From Altibacter sp. (lineage in GTDB: Bacteria > Bacteroidota > Bacteroidia > Flavobacteriales > Flavobacteriaceae), in the NCBI GenBank assembly GCA_002696485.1, contig NZTP01000066.1, positions 90,061-154,060 on the forward strand: a stretch of 64,000 bases of DNA, in the 5' to 3' direction. The position numbers and the translations under genes are program-made. The first letter of the stretch is position 1. Each line of letters starts with the position of its first letter. Positions 25,958 through 35,043 of the stretch are shown here, one piece after another. The notes beneath the pieces were generated by a model, which saw nothing but the letters and a program-made list of their open reading frames with translations, ran no database searches and had not been told where the DNA came from.

Positions 25958-26542
25958 TTAATACAGCAAATAAATAACAGGGAACAACAATAGCCATATT
26001 AGATCACAAAGATGCCAAAACGCGCCGGCAGCTTCAAAATCATCAAGTTGTATACGTTCCGGGTTTTTACGAAGCCCTAAAAGCATGGTTCCTAGTATCA
26101 CCAAGCCTACAAATACGTGTATCACATGGAACAAGGTGAGCATCCAATAATATGAAAAGAATGTATTGAATCCCATGGTAAGACCTGCGTCTACTTTATC
26201 ATAATACTCTATTCCCTTTATTACGATAAATAGTAAGCCTCCCAGCATACTGCCTACCAAAAATAGTCTGCTCTTAGCAAAATTCCCCTTTCTAAAAAAG
26301 TGTAGGGATTGCGCCATGGACCATCCGCTACTCAACAAAACTATTGTATTGATAGTGCCTAAAGACCGATCAAGAAGCAATCTTGATGCATGAAATAACT
26401 CCGGCATATCAGAAGCGTGAATACCCATAAATACGAGAGCAATCCCAAAAGTGATAAGTTCCAAATAGATAATTATCCAAAGTAAGATTCCCCCGGGAGG
26501 ATAATACAGGTTTTTGTAGTTTATTATTTGCGTACGCGCCAC
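25958..26542 (-). CDS. norE: NorE, cytochrome c oxidase subunit III-like protein
   Basis: The 194-residue protein has five hydrophobic segments and the subunit III motifs GGILLWIIIYLELITFG near the N-terminus, WSMAQSLHFFRKGN, and FHVIHVFVGLVILG, ending in FWHLCDLIWLLLFPVIYLLY. NorE proteins raise NO reductase activity but are not part of the minimal NorBC core. It lies 4 nt after norD. Confidence 0.88.
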   Translation of the reverse strand: MARTQIINYKNLYYPPGGILLWIIIYLELITFGIALVFMGIHASDMPELFHASRLLLDRSLGTINTIVLLSSGWSMAQSLHFFRKGNFAKSRLFLVGSMLGGLLFIVIKGIEYYDKVDAGLTMGFNTFFSYYWMLTLFHVIHVFVGLVILGTMLLGLRKNPERIQLDDFEAAGAFWHLCDLIWLLLFPVIYLLY

Positions 26543-26546
26543 TATG

Positions 26547-28325
26547 CTAGTTTTGATGTTTTATTTTATCGTATAATTTAACCAACGCCTCTAATAATGC
26601 TACCGGTGTGGTTAAGACTTGGTAGTGATTTTGCCCAAACATTTGCGGCAGGTAGTATTTTGCTTGTGCCTCTATTGCCAAAGCGTAAGAGTTTATACCT
26701 TGTTGATTCAATTCCCTCAATGCCTGTTTCACATCCTGTATCCCATACGTTCCTTCGTATTTATCGTAATCGTTGGGTTTTCCGTCAGAAAGCAAGATCA
26801 CCCACTTATTTTTAGAGTTTCGTGATTCCAACAGTGCGCCGGAGTGCCTTAGAGCAGTTCCTATTCGCGTATATCCACACGGCTCAACAGCTCCAACCCT
26901 GTGTTTCGCCTTATTCCATTCTTCATCAAACCCCTTTAGCGTTATATAGGTGCTGTGGTTCCTGGTCTTGGAATAAAAACAATCAATGGAAAAATCCACT
27001 TTAAATTCTACCAAAATTTCCCCAAAAATAATGGAGACCTGTTTTTCCACATCGATCACCTTGTTTCCGGCGGCATATCCATCGCTGGAGAGACTGCTAT
27101 CCAATAAGATAAGAATGGACAAATCCTTTTCTTTTTTTCGTTTTGAAAGATATATTTTATCTGAAGGTGTATGACCCGAATGAACATCTACAAACAGATC
27201 TGTAACAGCATCCAGATCGAGTTCTTCACCATCGGTTTGCCGCCGTTGTTGCCGGTATTTATTATTTACCGATGTAAGCATTTTACGAACTCCCATCAAG
27301 GTGGACGTGTGAAGCTTAAGTGTTTGTTTGTAATAATCGCTATTGGTTTCCGCTTGGATTTTAGGATATACCTTACAAAAATTAGGTTTATACGTACGTT
27401 TGTTATAATCCCACTCATCATACGAAAAATACTGTGCTTCCGTAAGGATCTCTGCACTTTCTGAAATAGTTGTATTTTCAATAAATTCGGCTTGATAGAT
27501 CGAATGTGTAGGGTCATCGACCCGTACCGTATTTTTCATGTGTAAATCTTCCAAGGCGTTGGCATGCTCGTCCAGATCATCGTCGCCGTCAAAATCACGC
27601 CAGCCTCCTTCCCATTCTTCAGCAGTTTCCACTTTTTCAAAATTATGAGTGAGCACATAATCTTCCTGAGCCTTTTTATCTATTTCCAGAGAGACGATCT
27701 CTTCTACGGCATTGGCTTTTAGAATGGTATTGATCTCATCTTGGATAGCTGTTTTTACTTTTTCTGAAATATTCTGAAGTGCTTTCTTCTTGGTCACTTC
27801 GGGATCGTTCTGCATCCACTTTCCGTAGAGAAACGTATAATCAGCCTTCATTTTTTCTGAAGCTTTTTTCTGAAAAAGTTCCAACAATGCATCGTGAACC
27901 GGCTCTACCATTGGGAATTGGTGAAAAAGTTCTGCTAACACCATTTCCGAAGTATCCAACGCATTCTCCCGAGCCTCTTCCAGTGTGTGCTCCTGTTCCG
28001 ACATATAATTGAGTTGTAAATCCATTTGAATGGACAGATATAGCACGCGGTAGAGATAAAAACTGGTGTTTTGAGCCGTTGTCTCGAATAGCGCGAAGCG
28101 TTCAGGTAGAAAGAAATTGGTATTCTTATACCCCCCTTCCCGTTCGGCGGGATAGATCTCTATGGAAACTCCCGTAATTGCCCTGGCAATAAGGGCAAGG
28201 CGGGGTTTTATTTCCTCCAACTTTACGGCATACGCAATTGAATCCTTGGCGTTCTTCTTCCGGGTTTTAAGGAATTTAGCAACTTTCGAAAATAGAAATT
28301 CATCTGGTTCGAACATAGAAAACAC
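26547..28325 (-). CDS. norD: NorD, VWA-domain NO reductase activation protein
   Basis: NorD works with the NorQ ATPase to activate NO reductase, probably by inserting the non-haem iron. The 592-residue cytosolic protein has a long helical acidic N-terminal part and a C-terminal von Willebrand A domain with the metal-site motif LDSSLSSDGY (DxSxS), followed by GYTRIGTALRH and VILLSDGKPNDYDKYEG. Its start lies 3 nt from the norQ stop. Confidence 0.92.
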   Translation of the reverse strand: MFSMFEPDEFLFSKVAKFLKTRKKNAKDSIAYAVKLEEIKPRLALIARAITGVSIEIYPAEREGGYKNTNFFLPERFALFETTAQNTSFYLYRVLYLSIQMDLQLNYMSEQEHTLEEARENALDTSEMVLAELFHQFPMVEPVHDALLELFQKKASEKMKADYTFLYGKWMQNDPEVTKKKALQNISEKVKTAIQDEINTILKANAVEEIVSLEIDKKAQEDYVLTHNFEKVETAEEWEGGWRDFDGDDDLDEHANALEDLHMKNTVRVDDPTHSIYQAEFIENTTISESAEILTEAQYFSYDEWDYNKRTYKPNFCKVYPKIQAETNSDYYKQTLKLHTSTLMGVRKMLTSVNNKYRQQRRQTDGEELDLDAVTDLFVDVHSGHTPSDKIYLSKRKKEKDLSILILLDSSLSSDGYAAGNKVIDVEKQVSIIFGEILVEFKVDFSIDCFYSKTRNHSTYITLKGFDEEWNKAKHRVGAVEPCGYTRIGTALRHSGALLESRNSKNKWVILLSDGKPNDYDKYEGTYGIQDVKQALRELNQQGINSYALAIEAQAKYYLPQMFGQNHYQVLTTPVALLEALVKLYDKIKHQN

Positions 28326-28327
28326 AT

Positions 28328-29167
28328 TTAGATCATAAGATCACACAAGTCTGAAAGGGCTTCTGTAATCTCTAAATCGTCGGTGAGCGGTTCAATCACT
28401 GCAACACGTACCGATAGGCGTTTGGGTAAACCGGAACCAATTAGTTTTGCCGCATCCACAAGTAATCGCGTCGAAACAGTTTCTGTAAGACCTAGTTCTG
28501 TAAGGTTGCGGATTTTGTTAGCGATGTGAACCAGTTTTTTTGCGATCGGCCTATCGATCCCGGTTTCAATGGTAACGATTTCCGCTTCATCCTGAGGATT
28601 GGGATATTTGAAAGGAATCGCTACAAAACGTTGTCTAGTGGAGGGTTTCAGCTCCTTGAAACCTTTTTGATACCCGGGGTTAAAAGAAGCCACCAGCATA
28701 AAATCCGGGTGCGCCGAGATCGTAATTCCCAATTTATCAATATGGAGTTCTTTACGGTGATCGGTAAGTGAATGGATGGCGACGATTACATCGGGACGCG
28801 CTTCGGCTATTTCATCTAAATACAATATAGCGCCTTCTTTTATGGCACGTGTTAATGGCCCATCGATCCATATTGTTTCGGCTCCTTTAATTATGTAACG
28901 CCCTATAAGATCTGTTGAAGAAGTTTCTTCATGACAGGAAATGGTAATCAGCGGACGTTCGACTTCATGAGCCATAAATTCGACAAAGCGGGTCTTTCCT
29001 GTCCCGGTAGGACCTTTAAGAAGTAAAGGTAGTTTATTGATAAAAGCTTGTCTAAAAACATCCATTTCCTTGCCCGTTGCCTTATAAAAAGGTTGTTTCT
29101 GTTCCGGCTGTGAATTCTCGGGGGTAGTGATCGTTTTTTTTTCGTTTACTGAAGCAATGTTTGTCAT
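28328..29167 (-). CDS. norQ: NorQ/CbbQ-type AAA+ ATPase
   Basis: NorQ is a MoxR-type AAA+ ATPase that remodels NO reductase with NorD. The 279-residue protein has Walker A LKGPTGTGKT, Walker B AILYLDEIAEAR, a sensor region FMLVASFNPGYQKG and the CbbQ C-terminal domain (TEALSDLCDL). A gap of about 105 nt separates it from norB, larger than elsewhere in the operon; an AGATaattATCA-like half palindrome lies there but without a well-placed -7 element. Confidence 0.93.
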   Translation of the reverse strand: MTNIASVNEKKTITTPENSQPEQKQPFYKATGKEMDVFRQAFINKLPLLLKGPTGTGKTRFVEFMAHEVERPLITISCHEETSSTDLIGRYIIKGAETIWIDGPLTRAIKEGAILYLDEIAEARPDVIVAIHSLTDHRKELHIDKLGITISAHPDFMLVASFNPGYQKGFKELKPSTRQRFVAIPFKYPNPQDEAEIVTIETGIDRPIAKKLVHIANKIRNLTELGLTETVSTRLLVDAAKLIGSGLPKRLSVRVAVIEPLTDDLEITEALSDLCDLMI

Positions 29168-29272
29168 ATTGTATATTTTAAAAAAAGGCCCAAATTAATT
29201 ATCGCATTGAAAGGAGACATTTTAGGTTTAGGTATATTGATAATTATCTCAAGCCTTTTTAAGTCAATAATT

Positions 29273-30613
29273 CTATCCATCTATCTTTTGGAGTGCTTCG
29301 TTATTGGGACGTCCATGTTTCACGAAGTCTATAATGTATGTCGTTATTCCTACGGCGAACAAGGTTGCGCAAAGTATGAGCACGACAAAGTGAATACTAA
29401 TCTCTTCTTGTACTTCCATAAAATCCATCTTAAATTTTCGTTCCAAATAAACTTGAGCAACTCCTGCAACACCAAACGCTACCGTCATCCCGATCATGCC
29501 AATATTGGCCGTCCAAAAAGCGAGTCGGCCTCGTACTCCGTCGTATAATTTGCGACCTGTCATATTTGGAAGCGAATAACTTATAATGGCCAGAACGATC
29601 ATAGCGTAAGCACCCCAAAAAGCAAGATGCCCATGCATGGCAGTAACTAGTGTACCATGTGTATAAATGTTGGTTTGTGGCAGCGTATGAGCAAAACCTA
29701 ATAGTCCCGCTCCAACAAAAGATACAATTGCAGAGCCCAGGGTCCAAAAAAGAGCAATTTTATTTGGATGCTTCTTTTCGCCTTTTCGGTACATATTAAC
29801 AGCAAACAATGCCATGGCAAGGAATGCCAACGGTTCTAAGGCCGAAAATATACCCCCAACAATGATCCAGATCTTATTCACACCAATATAATAATAGTGA
29901 TGACCTGTTCCTAAGATACCCGATAGGAAAGTAAGTCCTACGATCACATAAAGCCATTTTTCAATCACCTCTCGGTCAACCCCCGTTAATTTAATTAAGA
30001 GGAATGAGAGAATACCTCCCATGATTAATTCCCATACACCTTCAACCCATAAGTGGACAACCCACCAACGGAAAAAGGAATCTGTCACCTGACTGTCGAA
30101 CGGAAGCATTCCGGGTAAGTATAACAAGGCAGCAAATAGCAATCCCATTGTAAGCACCAGAGCCGTGGTTGTCTTTCGTTTACCTTTAAAAAGGGTGATT
30201 AAGATCAAGGTTAGGAACAATAGAACATTTACAACAACAAGATAATCCAGTTGCCGTGGTATTTCAAGGAATTTACGTCCTTCCCACCAATTGAAGTGAT
30301 ACCCAACAATAGCGGTTACCCCTACTAGAGCAAGAGAGATAAGTTGCACATAAGCTAATTTTACACTTACAAGCTCACGCTGGGCTTCTTCGGGGATAAT
30401 ATAATATGCTGCTCCCATAAAACCTGATAACAGCCAAACTACCAATAGGTTTGTGTGAACAGCTCTTGCTGTATTGAATGGAATAAACTCATGTAAGCCA
30501 TCCATGCCAATTCTGGCAAAACCCATAATGAAGCCGTATGTAAGTTGTAAAACGAGGAGTAGCATGGACAATGCAAAGAACCAATACGCTACTTTTTGCG
30601 ATTTGTATTTCAT
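29273..30613 (-). CDS. norB: Nitric oxide reductase catalytic subunit NorB
   Basis: NorB reduces two NO to N2O in the inner membrane with electrons from NorC. The 446-residue, twelve-span protein has a complete ligand set: His53 (RAVHTN), His187 and the catalytic Glu191 (HLWVEGVWE), His238-His239 (GTGHHYYYIG), Glu260, and His327/His329 (MHGHLAFWGAY). It has no fused N-terminal quinol domain, so it is a cNOR. norC lies 10 nt upstream. The NorB-like protein at 21705 can be compared position by position and lacks several of these ligands. Confidence 0.97.
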   Translation of the reverse strand: MKYKSQKVAYWFFALSMLLLVLQLTYGFIMGFARIGMDGLHEFIPFNTARAVHTNLLVVWLLSGFMGAAYYIIPEEAQRELVSVKLAYVQLISLALVGVTAIVGYHFNWWEGRKFLEIPRQLDYLVVVNVLLFLTLILITLFKGKRKTTTALVLTMGLLFAALLYLPGMLPFDSQVTDSFFRWWVVHLWVEGVWELIMGGILSFLLIKLTGVDREVIEKWLYVIVGLTFLSGILGTGHHYYYIGVNKIWIIVGGIFSALEPLAFLAMALFAVNMYRKGEKKHPNKIALFWTLGSAIVSFVGAGLLGFAHTLPQTNIYTHGTLVTAMHGHLAFWGAYAMIVLAIISYSLPNMTGRKLYDGVRGRLAFWTANIGMIGMTVAFGVAGVAQVYLERKFKMDFMEVQEEISIHFVVLILCATLFAVGITTYIIDFVKHGRPNNEALQKIDG

Positions 30614-30623
30614 GATTTTTAGT

Positions 30624-31073
30624 TTAGTTTGTGTCTATTGATTTTTCATCTTTCGCAAGGGGCGATACCACGCGATCAAAACCATTAAGGTCGATGTCGC
30701 CTATCCAATCCAAAAATGCGATTACATCCATAGCTTCTTCTTCAGAAAAACCATAGGCGACCATTTTCCGACCGTTGGGAGCCCATGGATTGGGTGTCAT
30801 GAGAACCGCTTTCACGTATCCTTCCCCTCGTCTATCCATAACTTTGGTGAGCTCGGGAGCGTAATAAGCCCCCTCTCCTAGAATAGTATGGCACCCCATA
30901 CAATTGTTTGTTTCCCATATTTCTTTTCCACGCACTACGCTATCTGTAATAGCTTCGTAATTGGTTTGATCTTGGTCCTTACTGAAAGAGAAAATGGTGA
31001 GTCCGATGAACACTAAAAAAGTGACTAATGTCCCTCCGAGAAAAAAGGCTCGGGCTTGTTTTTTTGACAACAT
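30624..31073 (-). CDS. norC: Nitric oxide reductase cytochrome c subunit NorC
   Basis: NorC is the membrane-anchored cytochrome c that feeds NorB. The 149-residue protein has one N-terminal membrane anchor and the haem site NNCMGCHTILGEGAYYAPEL (Cys58, Cys61, His62), followed by Met-containing GRKMVAYGFS. It is first in norC-norB-norQ-norD-norE-norF. Upstream lie an AAAAGAT-type palindrome and a TGACtaaaATCA box. Confidence 0.96.
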   Translation of the reverse strand: MLSKKQARAFFLGGTLVTFLVFIGLTIFSFSKDQDQTNYEAITDSVVRGKEIWETNNCMGCHTILGEGAYYAPELTKVMDRRGEGYVKAVLMTPNPWAPNGRKMVAYGFSEEEAMDVIAFLDWIGDIDLNGFDRVVSPLAKDEKSIDTN

Positions 31074-31095
31074 AGAAATCGAGTTATTAAATTAT

Positions 31096-31117
31096 AAAAA
31101 GACCTTTTTATCTTTTT
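31096..31117 (-). promoter_or_regulatory. AAAAGAT-N6-ATCTTTT palindrome before norC
   Basis: Arms AAAAAGAC (31096-31103) and ATCTTTTT (31110-31117) flank CTTTTT. It lies immediately downstream of the predicted -7 element, over the expected transcription start, a position that suits a repressor. Confidence 0.5.
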
Positions 31118-31118
31118 A

Positions 31119-31162
31119 CAAAGATTTGATATTTTTTAAGTTTTAAATTATGACTAAAATCA
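31119..31162 (-). promoter_or_regulatory. Crp/Fnr-type promoter of the nor operon
   Basis: The box TGACtaaaATCA (31151-31162), identical to the nadA box, lies 34 nt (centre to centre) upstream of AATCTTTG (minus strand, 31119-31126), a five-of-six -7 match. The spacing is one base longer than in the other promoters. Confidence 0.6.
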
Positions 31163-31218
31163 TTTCAGAAAATTTACTTTCAACTAAAAAGAATTGAAAG
31201 ACCCAGTTTTCCTCACGA

Positions 31219-33090
31219 TTAATCGATGTTTGGATGGTGGGTTACTTGCTCCGCTGTCTTTGGACGTAATGAAGAAAGCACTCCTACTCTATGTTCATTG
31301 AGCGCATTCTTTCGATTTTGTTTGTGGTAGTGTCTTAAGCCATGTTCCCTTTGTCGTCCCGAACTAAAACTAGAAACGCGTTTCAAGTAACCGATCACTC
31401 TTGTAGCGTGGTCGACATCCACCGAACCGCATTTTGAACAGCTATAAAGCGTTCTTTTATCGATGTGTTCACAATCATTGCAAAGGGTGATCCTGATATT
31501 AAAGCAAAAATAATTACATCCGGCGGCGGCAGTAGCGTGAATCAGTTTTACAAAGCCTTCTGCCGTTGGGGTTTCCTCTAGGTTAAGGTGGAGTGCGGAG
31601 CCTCCGTCGAGATATTGAATGATTTCTTTTCCGTGCAGAATGATCTTATCCAATGAATTTGTTTGTTGATCTTCAACGACATAGAAATAAGAATTGTAAC
31701 AATCCCTAGGAACAAAAAAACCATCCTCCCGATCCCATTTCGCGTTCTTTACCCCTAAATTCTCAGCCGGCACGAACTCTGTATTGAACATATACCCATA
31801 GGTTTCTTTGGCTGCTTTATTTTCGTTATAGATGGCTTTAAGATAGGTATTGACAAACTGTTTATAGGTACTGTTATTTTTAACTTCAATACCTAAACTT
31901 TCGGCCGCTTCTACCATCCCATTAATACCAATGGTTAAGAATTGTTTGTCTAGCGAAATAAACCCTGCGTCATAGACAGGTAATAAGCCCGATGCCTCAT
32001 ATTCTTCAATTAACTTACGGTAGGCCACTTGGTATTGATGGACCTTTCGTACTTCTGTAACAATATCTGCTCCTTTTTGGATAAGTCTATTCATATTGAG
32101 GGTGATCACATTAATAGATCCTGTTGCAACGCCTCCGGCCCCTAAGGAATAACTAAAGGTATTATCACTTATCTCATTCCGAAGTCTGCAACAAGATGCC
32201 AAGCTGTCGGCGTTTTCAGATTGATAGATAAAAAAAGAATTTCCTTCGCTTAACTCCTGTGCACACATAGTCGTAAATTCTGTATCCACAGGTGCTCCAT
32301 TTTGCACCAACATCGCAGCCGTTACTACGGGAAAGGTGAGTACAGCCTTGTTTCGCTCTTCGTTGAACCATTTCATAAAAAAGGTTTGTAAGCGCTTTAC
32401 ACTCTCCCATTCAGGTCTTACCATATCCGGAAAGACAAAGGCTCCAAACATGCTGTTAAAATAGGCTTCGTCGTAGAGTGAAATATTCCAAAACACCGAT
32501 TGGTAACCACGTGCCGCAGCGGGTTGATTTATCGCGTAGACCACATGCTGAAGGTGATTCTCCACTGTTTTTGTATGTGTCGATACATAATTGGCGCCAT
32601 AGTCTTTCTTCGCAAAGTGATCAAAATACAAGAGAAATTCTACGGTCGCTAACGCACCGGCAAATTGGGAACTCACTGCAAACACAAGATTAACGAACTC
32701 CCCGCAAAAACTTTCTAAGTGTTTTGGCGCCTTGCTCTCCCCTCCCATTTTAGTAAGTCCGTCAAGCAAAAAAGGATACATGCTTATACTTACACAATAC
32801 GGTTTCAAAGAAGTCTCATCGTGGACATATATTTCATGGTTTTCAATTTGTCGCAGGTATTCTTTTGCACTAGCTTCTCCAAAAAGTTGCGAAATTTTAC
32901 GCGCCACCAATGCCCTATTTACTTGAATATTGATGTCTTTATTTAATTCGGCCTCCATAGTGGCAATATTCTTGGAGGTAACATTGGCATTGGCATCTAC
33001 TTTAGAGCCATCGGCGGCATTAGAGGATTGAATGTACTGATCAATAAAACTGATTTTTTTTGCCACCTGAGTATCGGTAAGTCGTATCAT
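31219..33090 (-). CDS. nrdD: Anaerobic (class III) ribonucleoside-triphosphate reductase
   Basis: NrdD makes deoxynucleotides without oxygen by glycyl-radical chemistry. The 623-residue protein has the active-site region LASCCRLRNEI, FSYSLGAGGVATGSINVITLN, a C-terminal zinc site (CNDCEH with CSKCGS) and the glycyl-radical segment TRVIGYLKRVSSFSSGRQ. It starts directly in the core domain and lacks the N-terminal ATP-cone usual in longer NrdD, so allosteric overall control may be absent. It lies 4 nt after nrdG. The transcription unit carries the AAAAGAT palindrome seen before norC and ric. Confidence 0.93.
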   Translation of the reverse strand: MIRLTDTQVAKKISFIDQYIQSSNAADGSKVDANANVTSKNIATMEAELNKDINIQVNRALVARKISQLFGEASAKEYLRQIENHEIYVHDETSLKPYCVSISMYPFLLDGLTKMGGESKAPKHLESFCGEFVNLVFAVSSQFAGALATVEFLLYFDHFAKKDYGANYVSTHTKTVENHLQHVVYAINQPAAARGYQSVFWNISLYDEAYFNSMFGAFVFPDMVRPEWESVKRLQTFFMKWFNEERNKAVLTFPVVTAAMLVQNGAPVDTEFTTMCAQELSEGNSFFIYQSENADSLASCCRLRNEISDNTFSYSLGAGGVATGSINVITLNMNRLIQKGADIVTEVRKVHQYQVAYRKLIEEYEASGLLPVYDAGFISLDKQFLTIGINGMVEAAESLGIEVKNNSTYKQFVNTYLKAIYNENKAAKETYGYMFNTEFVPAENLGVKNAKWDREDGFFVPRDCYNSYFYVVEDQQTNSLDKIILHGKEIIQYLDGGSALHLNLEETPTAEGFVKLIHATAAAGCNYFCFNIRITLCNDCEHIDKRTLYSCSKCGSVDVDHATRVIGYLKRVSSFSSGRQREHGLRHYHKQNRKNALNEHRVGVLSSLRPKTAEQVTHHPNID

Positions 33091-33094
33091 GTTA

Positions 33095-33544
33095 TTAGTT
33101 TTTGGTGAATAAATGATTGAGGTTTCTGTTGGTTTCTACTTCTATAAATCGCTGATTGGTTTGAGGGCTGTCAAGACCTCCCAATGTGGGATCCCATTTA
33201 CCTGTCTTGATAAAATCCAACTGTTCCAAAAGCATCGTATCTACGTTTTCCTCTCCGGTATAAAGACAGGTCTTATACCCTTCTCTCTTTGCTATTTTAA
33301 GAAGTTTTAGGAGCTTTTCTCCATGCCATTCCCCGCCCATAAAAATGACACAGCTGGCAAAGCCCTTGTACCTATATACTGTCTGGGCAAACAACTTCTT
33401 AGTAAGGGGTGTCCCGTTACTTAGTTTCCAAAGGAAGGGAGAATGACAGCCGTCGCAACGTAACCGGCAGCCGGTAATGGAATAACACAAACTAATCTCC
33501 CCGGGAACTTCCTGTAAAACAACTTGAAAATCGTGATAACGCAT
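33095..33544 (-). CDS. nrdG: Anaerobic ribonucleotide reductase activating protein
   Basis: NrdG is the radical SAM activase that installs the glycyl radical in NrdD. The 149-residue protein has the cluster motif TGCRLRCDGCHSPFLW (CxxxCxxC) and FMGGEWHGEKLLKLL, where the family GGE motif is visible. Here nrdG precedes nrdD, the reverse of the usual nrdDG order. Confidence 0.9.
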   Translation of the reverse strand: MRYHDFQVVLQEVPGEISLCYSITGCRLRCDGCHSPFLWKLSNGTPLTKKLFAQTVYRYKGFASCVIFMGGEWHGEKLLKLLKIAKREGYKTCLYTGEENVDTMLLEQLDFIKTGKWDPTLGGLDSPQTNQRFIEVETNRNLNHLFTKN

Positions 33545-33551
33545 ATTTAAG

Positions 33552-33583
33552 TATAAAAGATCTTTTTATCTTTTATAAAATTA
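33552..33583 (-). promoter_or_regulatory. AAAAGAT-N6-ATCTTTT operator and promoter of nrdG-nrdD
   Basis: Ten-base arms TATAAAAGAT (33552-33561) and ATCTTTTATA (33568-33577) flank CTTTTT. A five-of-six -7 element TAATTTTA (minus strand, 33576-33583) overlaps the upstream arm. No TGAY box is found at the expected distance, so this unit seems to be controlled by this palindrome alone. Confidence 0.55.
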
Positions 33584-33644
33584 AATAAGATTAACGGAGG
33601 TTTCAAGTGCGAGGTTCGAGAGTTATTAAGAGGGTTATTAACAG

Positions 33645-33683
33645 AAAGGTTTGTCTGTCACAAACGCTGACAAACAAACCTTT
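33645..33683. terminator. Long hairpin between the acetyl-CoA hydrolase gene and nrdG
   Basis: Arms AAAGGTTTGT (33645-33654) with TGTCA (33656-33660) pair with TGACA (33668-33672) and ACAAACCTTT (33674-33683) with one mismatch around a 7-nt loop. It lies 47 nt past the stop of the minus-strand gene at 33731, so it is probably its terminator, although no clean T-run follows. The rest of the 33545-33730 gap holds nothing else that I can identify beyond the nrdG promoter. Confidence 0.55.
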
Positions 33684-33730
33684 AACCGTATAAATTAAGG
33701 AATCTAGGTAAGATCTCTGGATTTCTCCAA

Positions 33731-35032
33731 TTACTGTAGATTGAATCTATTGAATGCTTCCCGCTCCAAACTTTCCCTATGGTCGGGATGTGCAATGGAG
33801 ATCAACGCTTGGGCACGTTGCTTTAAACTCTTTCCAAAAAGATTCACGATTCCATACTCAGTGACAACATAATGAACGTGAGCTCGGGTCGTGGTGACAC
33901 TGGCTCCTTCCTTTAAGAAGGGGGTTATCTTAGACAGTCCTTTGGTAGTGACAGAAGGCATGGCAATTATTGGTTTTCCTCGTTCGGAAAGGGACGCACC
34001 TCTTATAAAATCCATCTGTCCCCCCACACCCGAATATTGATATGCTCCTATCGAATCTGCACAGACCTGTCCTGTAAGATCGATCTCTATGGCACTATTG
34101 ATGGCAGTTACTTTAGGGTTTTGCCTAATGAGGGCGGTATCATTCGTATATCCTGCTTCCTTAAAATGAACAATAGGATTATCGTCCACAAAATCGTAGA
34201 GTTTTTGGGTTCCCATGGCAAAGCAGGTAACGATCTTTCCGGTCTTGATCTCCTTCTCTTCCCCGGTGACGATCCCTTTTTCCACCAAGGGTAGCAGTCC
34301 GTCACTAAACATTTCGGTATGTATTCCCAATCGTTTATGGTTCATTAGATTGCTTAATACAGCGTTAGGTATGTTGCCAATTCCCATTTGCAAAGTAGCG
34401 CCATCTTCCACCAAACTCGCCACGTGTCTTCCAATGGTCGCCTCTATTTGTGAAGGCGCCCCCAAAGGGGAAGCGTGTATAGGCGTATCGACCTCAACAG
34501 CATAATCGATACTATTGACGTGAATAATTCCGTCACCATGGGTTCTTGGAACCATCGGATTGATCAATGCTACTACTTTCTTTGCAGTTTGTATCGCCGG
34601 AAGGGTAATATCCACCGAAACGCCCAATGAACAATACCCGTGTTTATCGGGAAGTGAAACCTGTATAAACGCCACATCCAGCGGAAGGATTTTTCTTCTA
34701 AACAACCAGTGAATCTCACTCAGAAAAACTGGAATATAATCCCCTGTGTGTGTGGCAACACCTTTTCGAACATTTTCCCCTACAAAACAGCTGTGTAATT
34801 TAAATGCATTACAATAAGGCTGCCGTGTGTATTTGGCATCACCATGCGTGTGAATTTGAATGATTTCAATATCTGAAAGCTCTTCGTATCGATCACATAA
34901 AGCATCAATCAAAAGATTGGGGGTCATTGCGGCTCCTTGAAAGAACACACGGTTTCCGGGTTGTACAATTGAGACAGCTTCAAGCGGTGATACTAAAGTA
35001 AGTCCTGTATAAGGGGTGGAATGCATAACCAT
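33731..35032 (-). CDS. Acetyl-CoA hydrolase/transferase (4-hydroxybutyrate CoA-transferase family)
   Basis: The 433-residue cytosolic protein matches family I CoA-transferases: VFFQGAAMTPNLLIDAL near the N-terminus, GDGIIHVNSIDYAVEVD in the middle, AINSAIEIDLTGQVCADSIG with the likely catalytic Glu, and the C-terminal THVHYVVTEYGIVNL-like segment (ARAHVHYVVTEYG). It would move CoA between acetyl-CoA and another acid or hydrolyse it. It follows nosY but has its own promoter with the regulon box, so it links acetate or CoA-ester metabolism to low oxygen. The acyl substrate is unknown. Confidence 0.88.
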   Translation of the reverse strand: MVMHSTPYTGLTLVSPLEAVSIVQPGNRVFFQGAAMTPNLLIDALCDRYEELSDIEIIQIHTHGDAKYTRQPYCNAFKLHSCFVGENVRKGVATHTGDYIPVFLSEIHWLFRRKILPLDVAFIQVSLPDKHGYCSLGVSVDITLPAIQTAKKVVALINPMVPRTHGDGIIHVNSIDYAVEVDTPIHASPLGAPSQIEATIGRHVASLVEDGATLQMGIGNIPNAVLSNLMNHKRLGIHTEMFSDGLLPLVEKGIVTGEEKEIKTGKIVTCFAMGTQKLYDFVDDNPIVHFKEAGYTNDTALIRQNPKVTAINSAIEIDLTGQVCADSIGAYQYSGVGGQMDFIRGASLSERGKPIIAMPSVTTKGLSKITPFLKEGASVTTTRAHVHYVVTEYGIVNLFGKSLKQRAQALISIAHPDHRESLEREAFNRFNLQ

Positions 35033-35043
35033 TAATTTTTTGG

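Noticed and set aside
29238-29249. TGATaattATCT, a near-perfect regulon box between norB and norQ
   Set aside because: No -7 element stands 33 nt away on the minus strand (the nearest, TTAATTTG at 29191-29198, is about 49 nt off), and the genes are probably read from the norC promoter.
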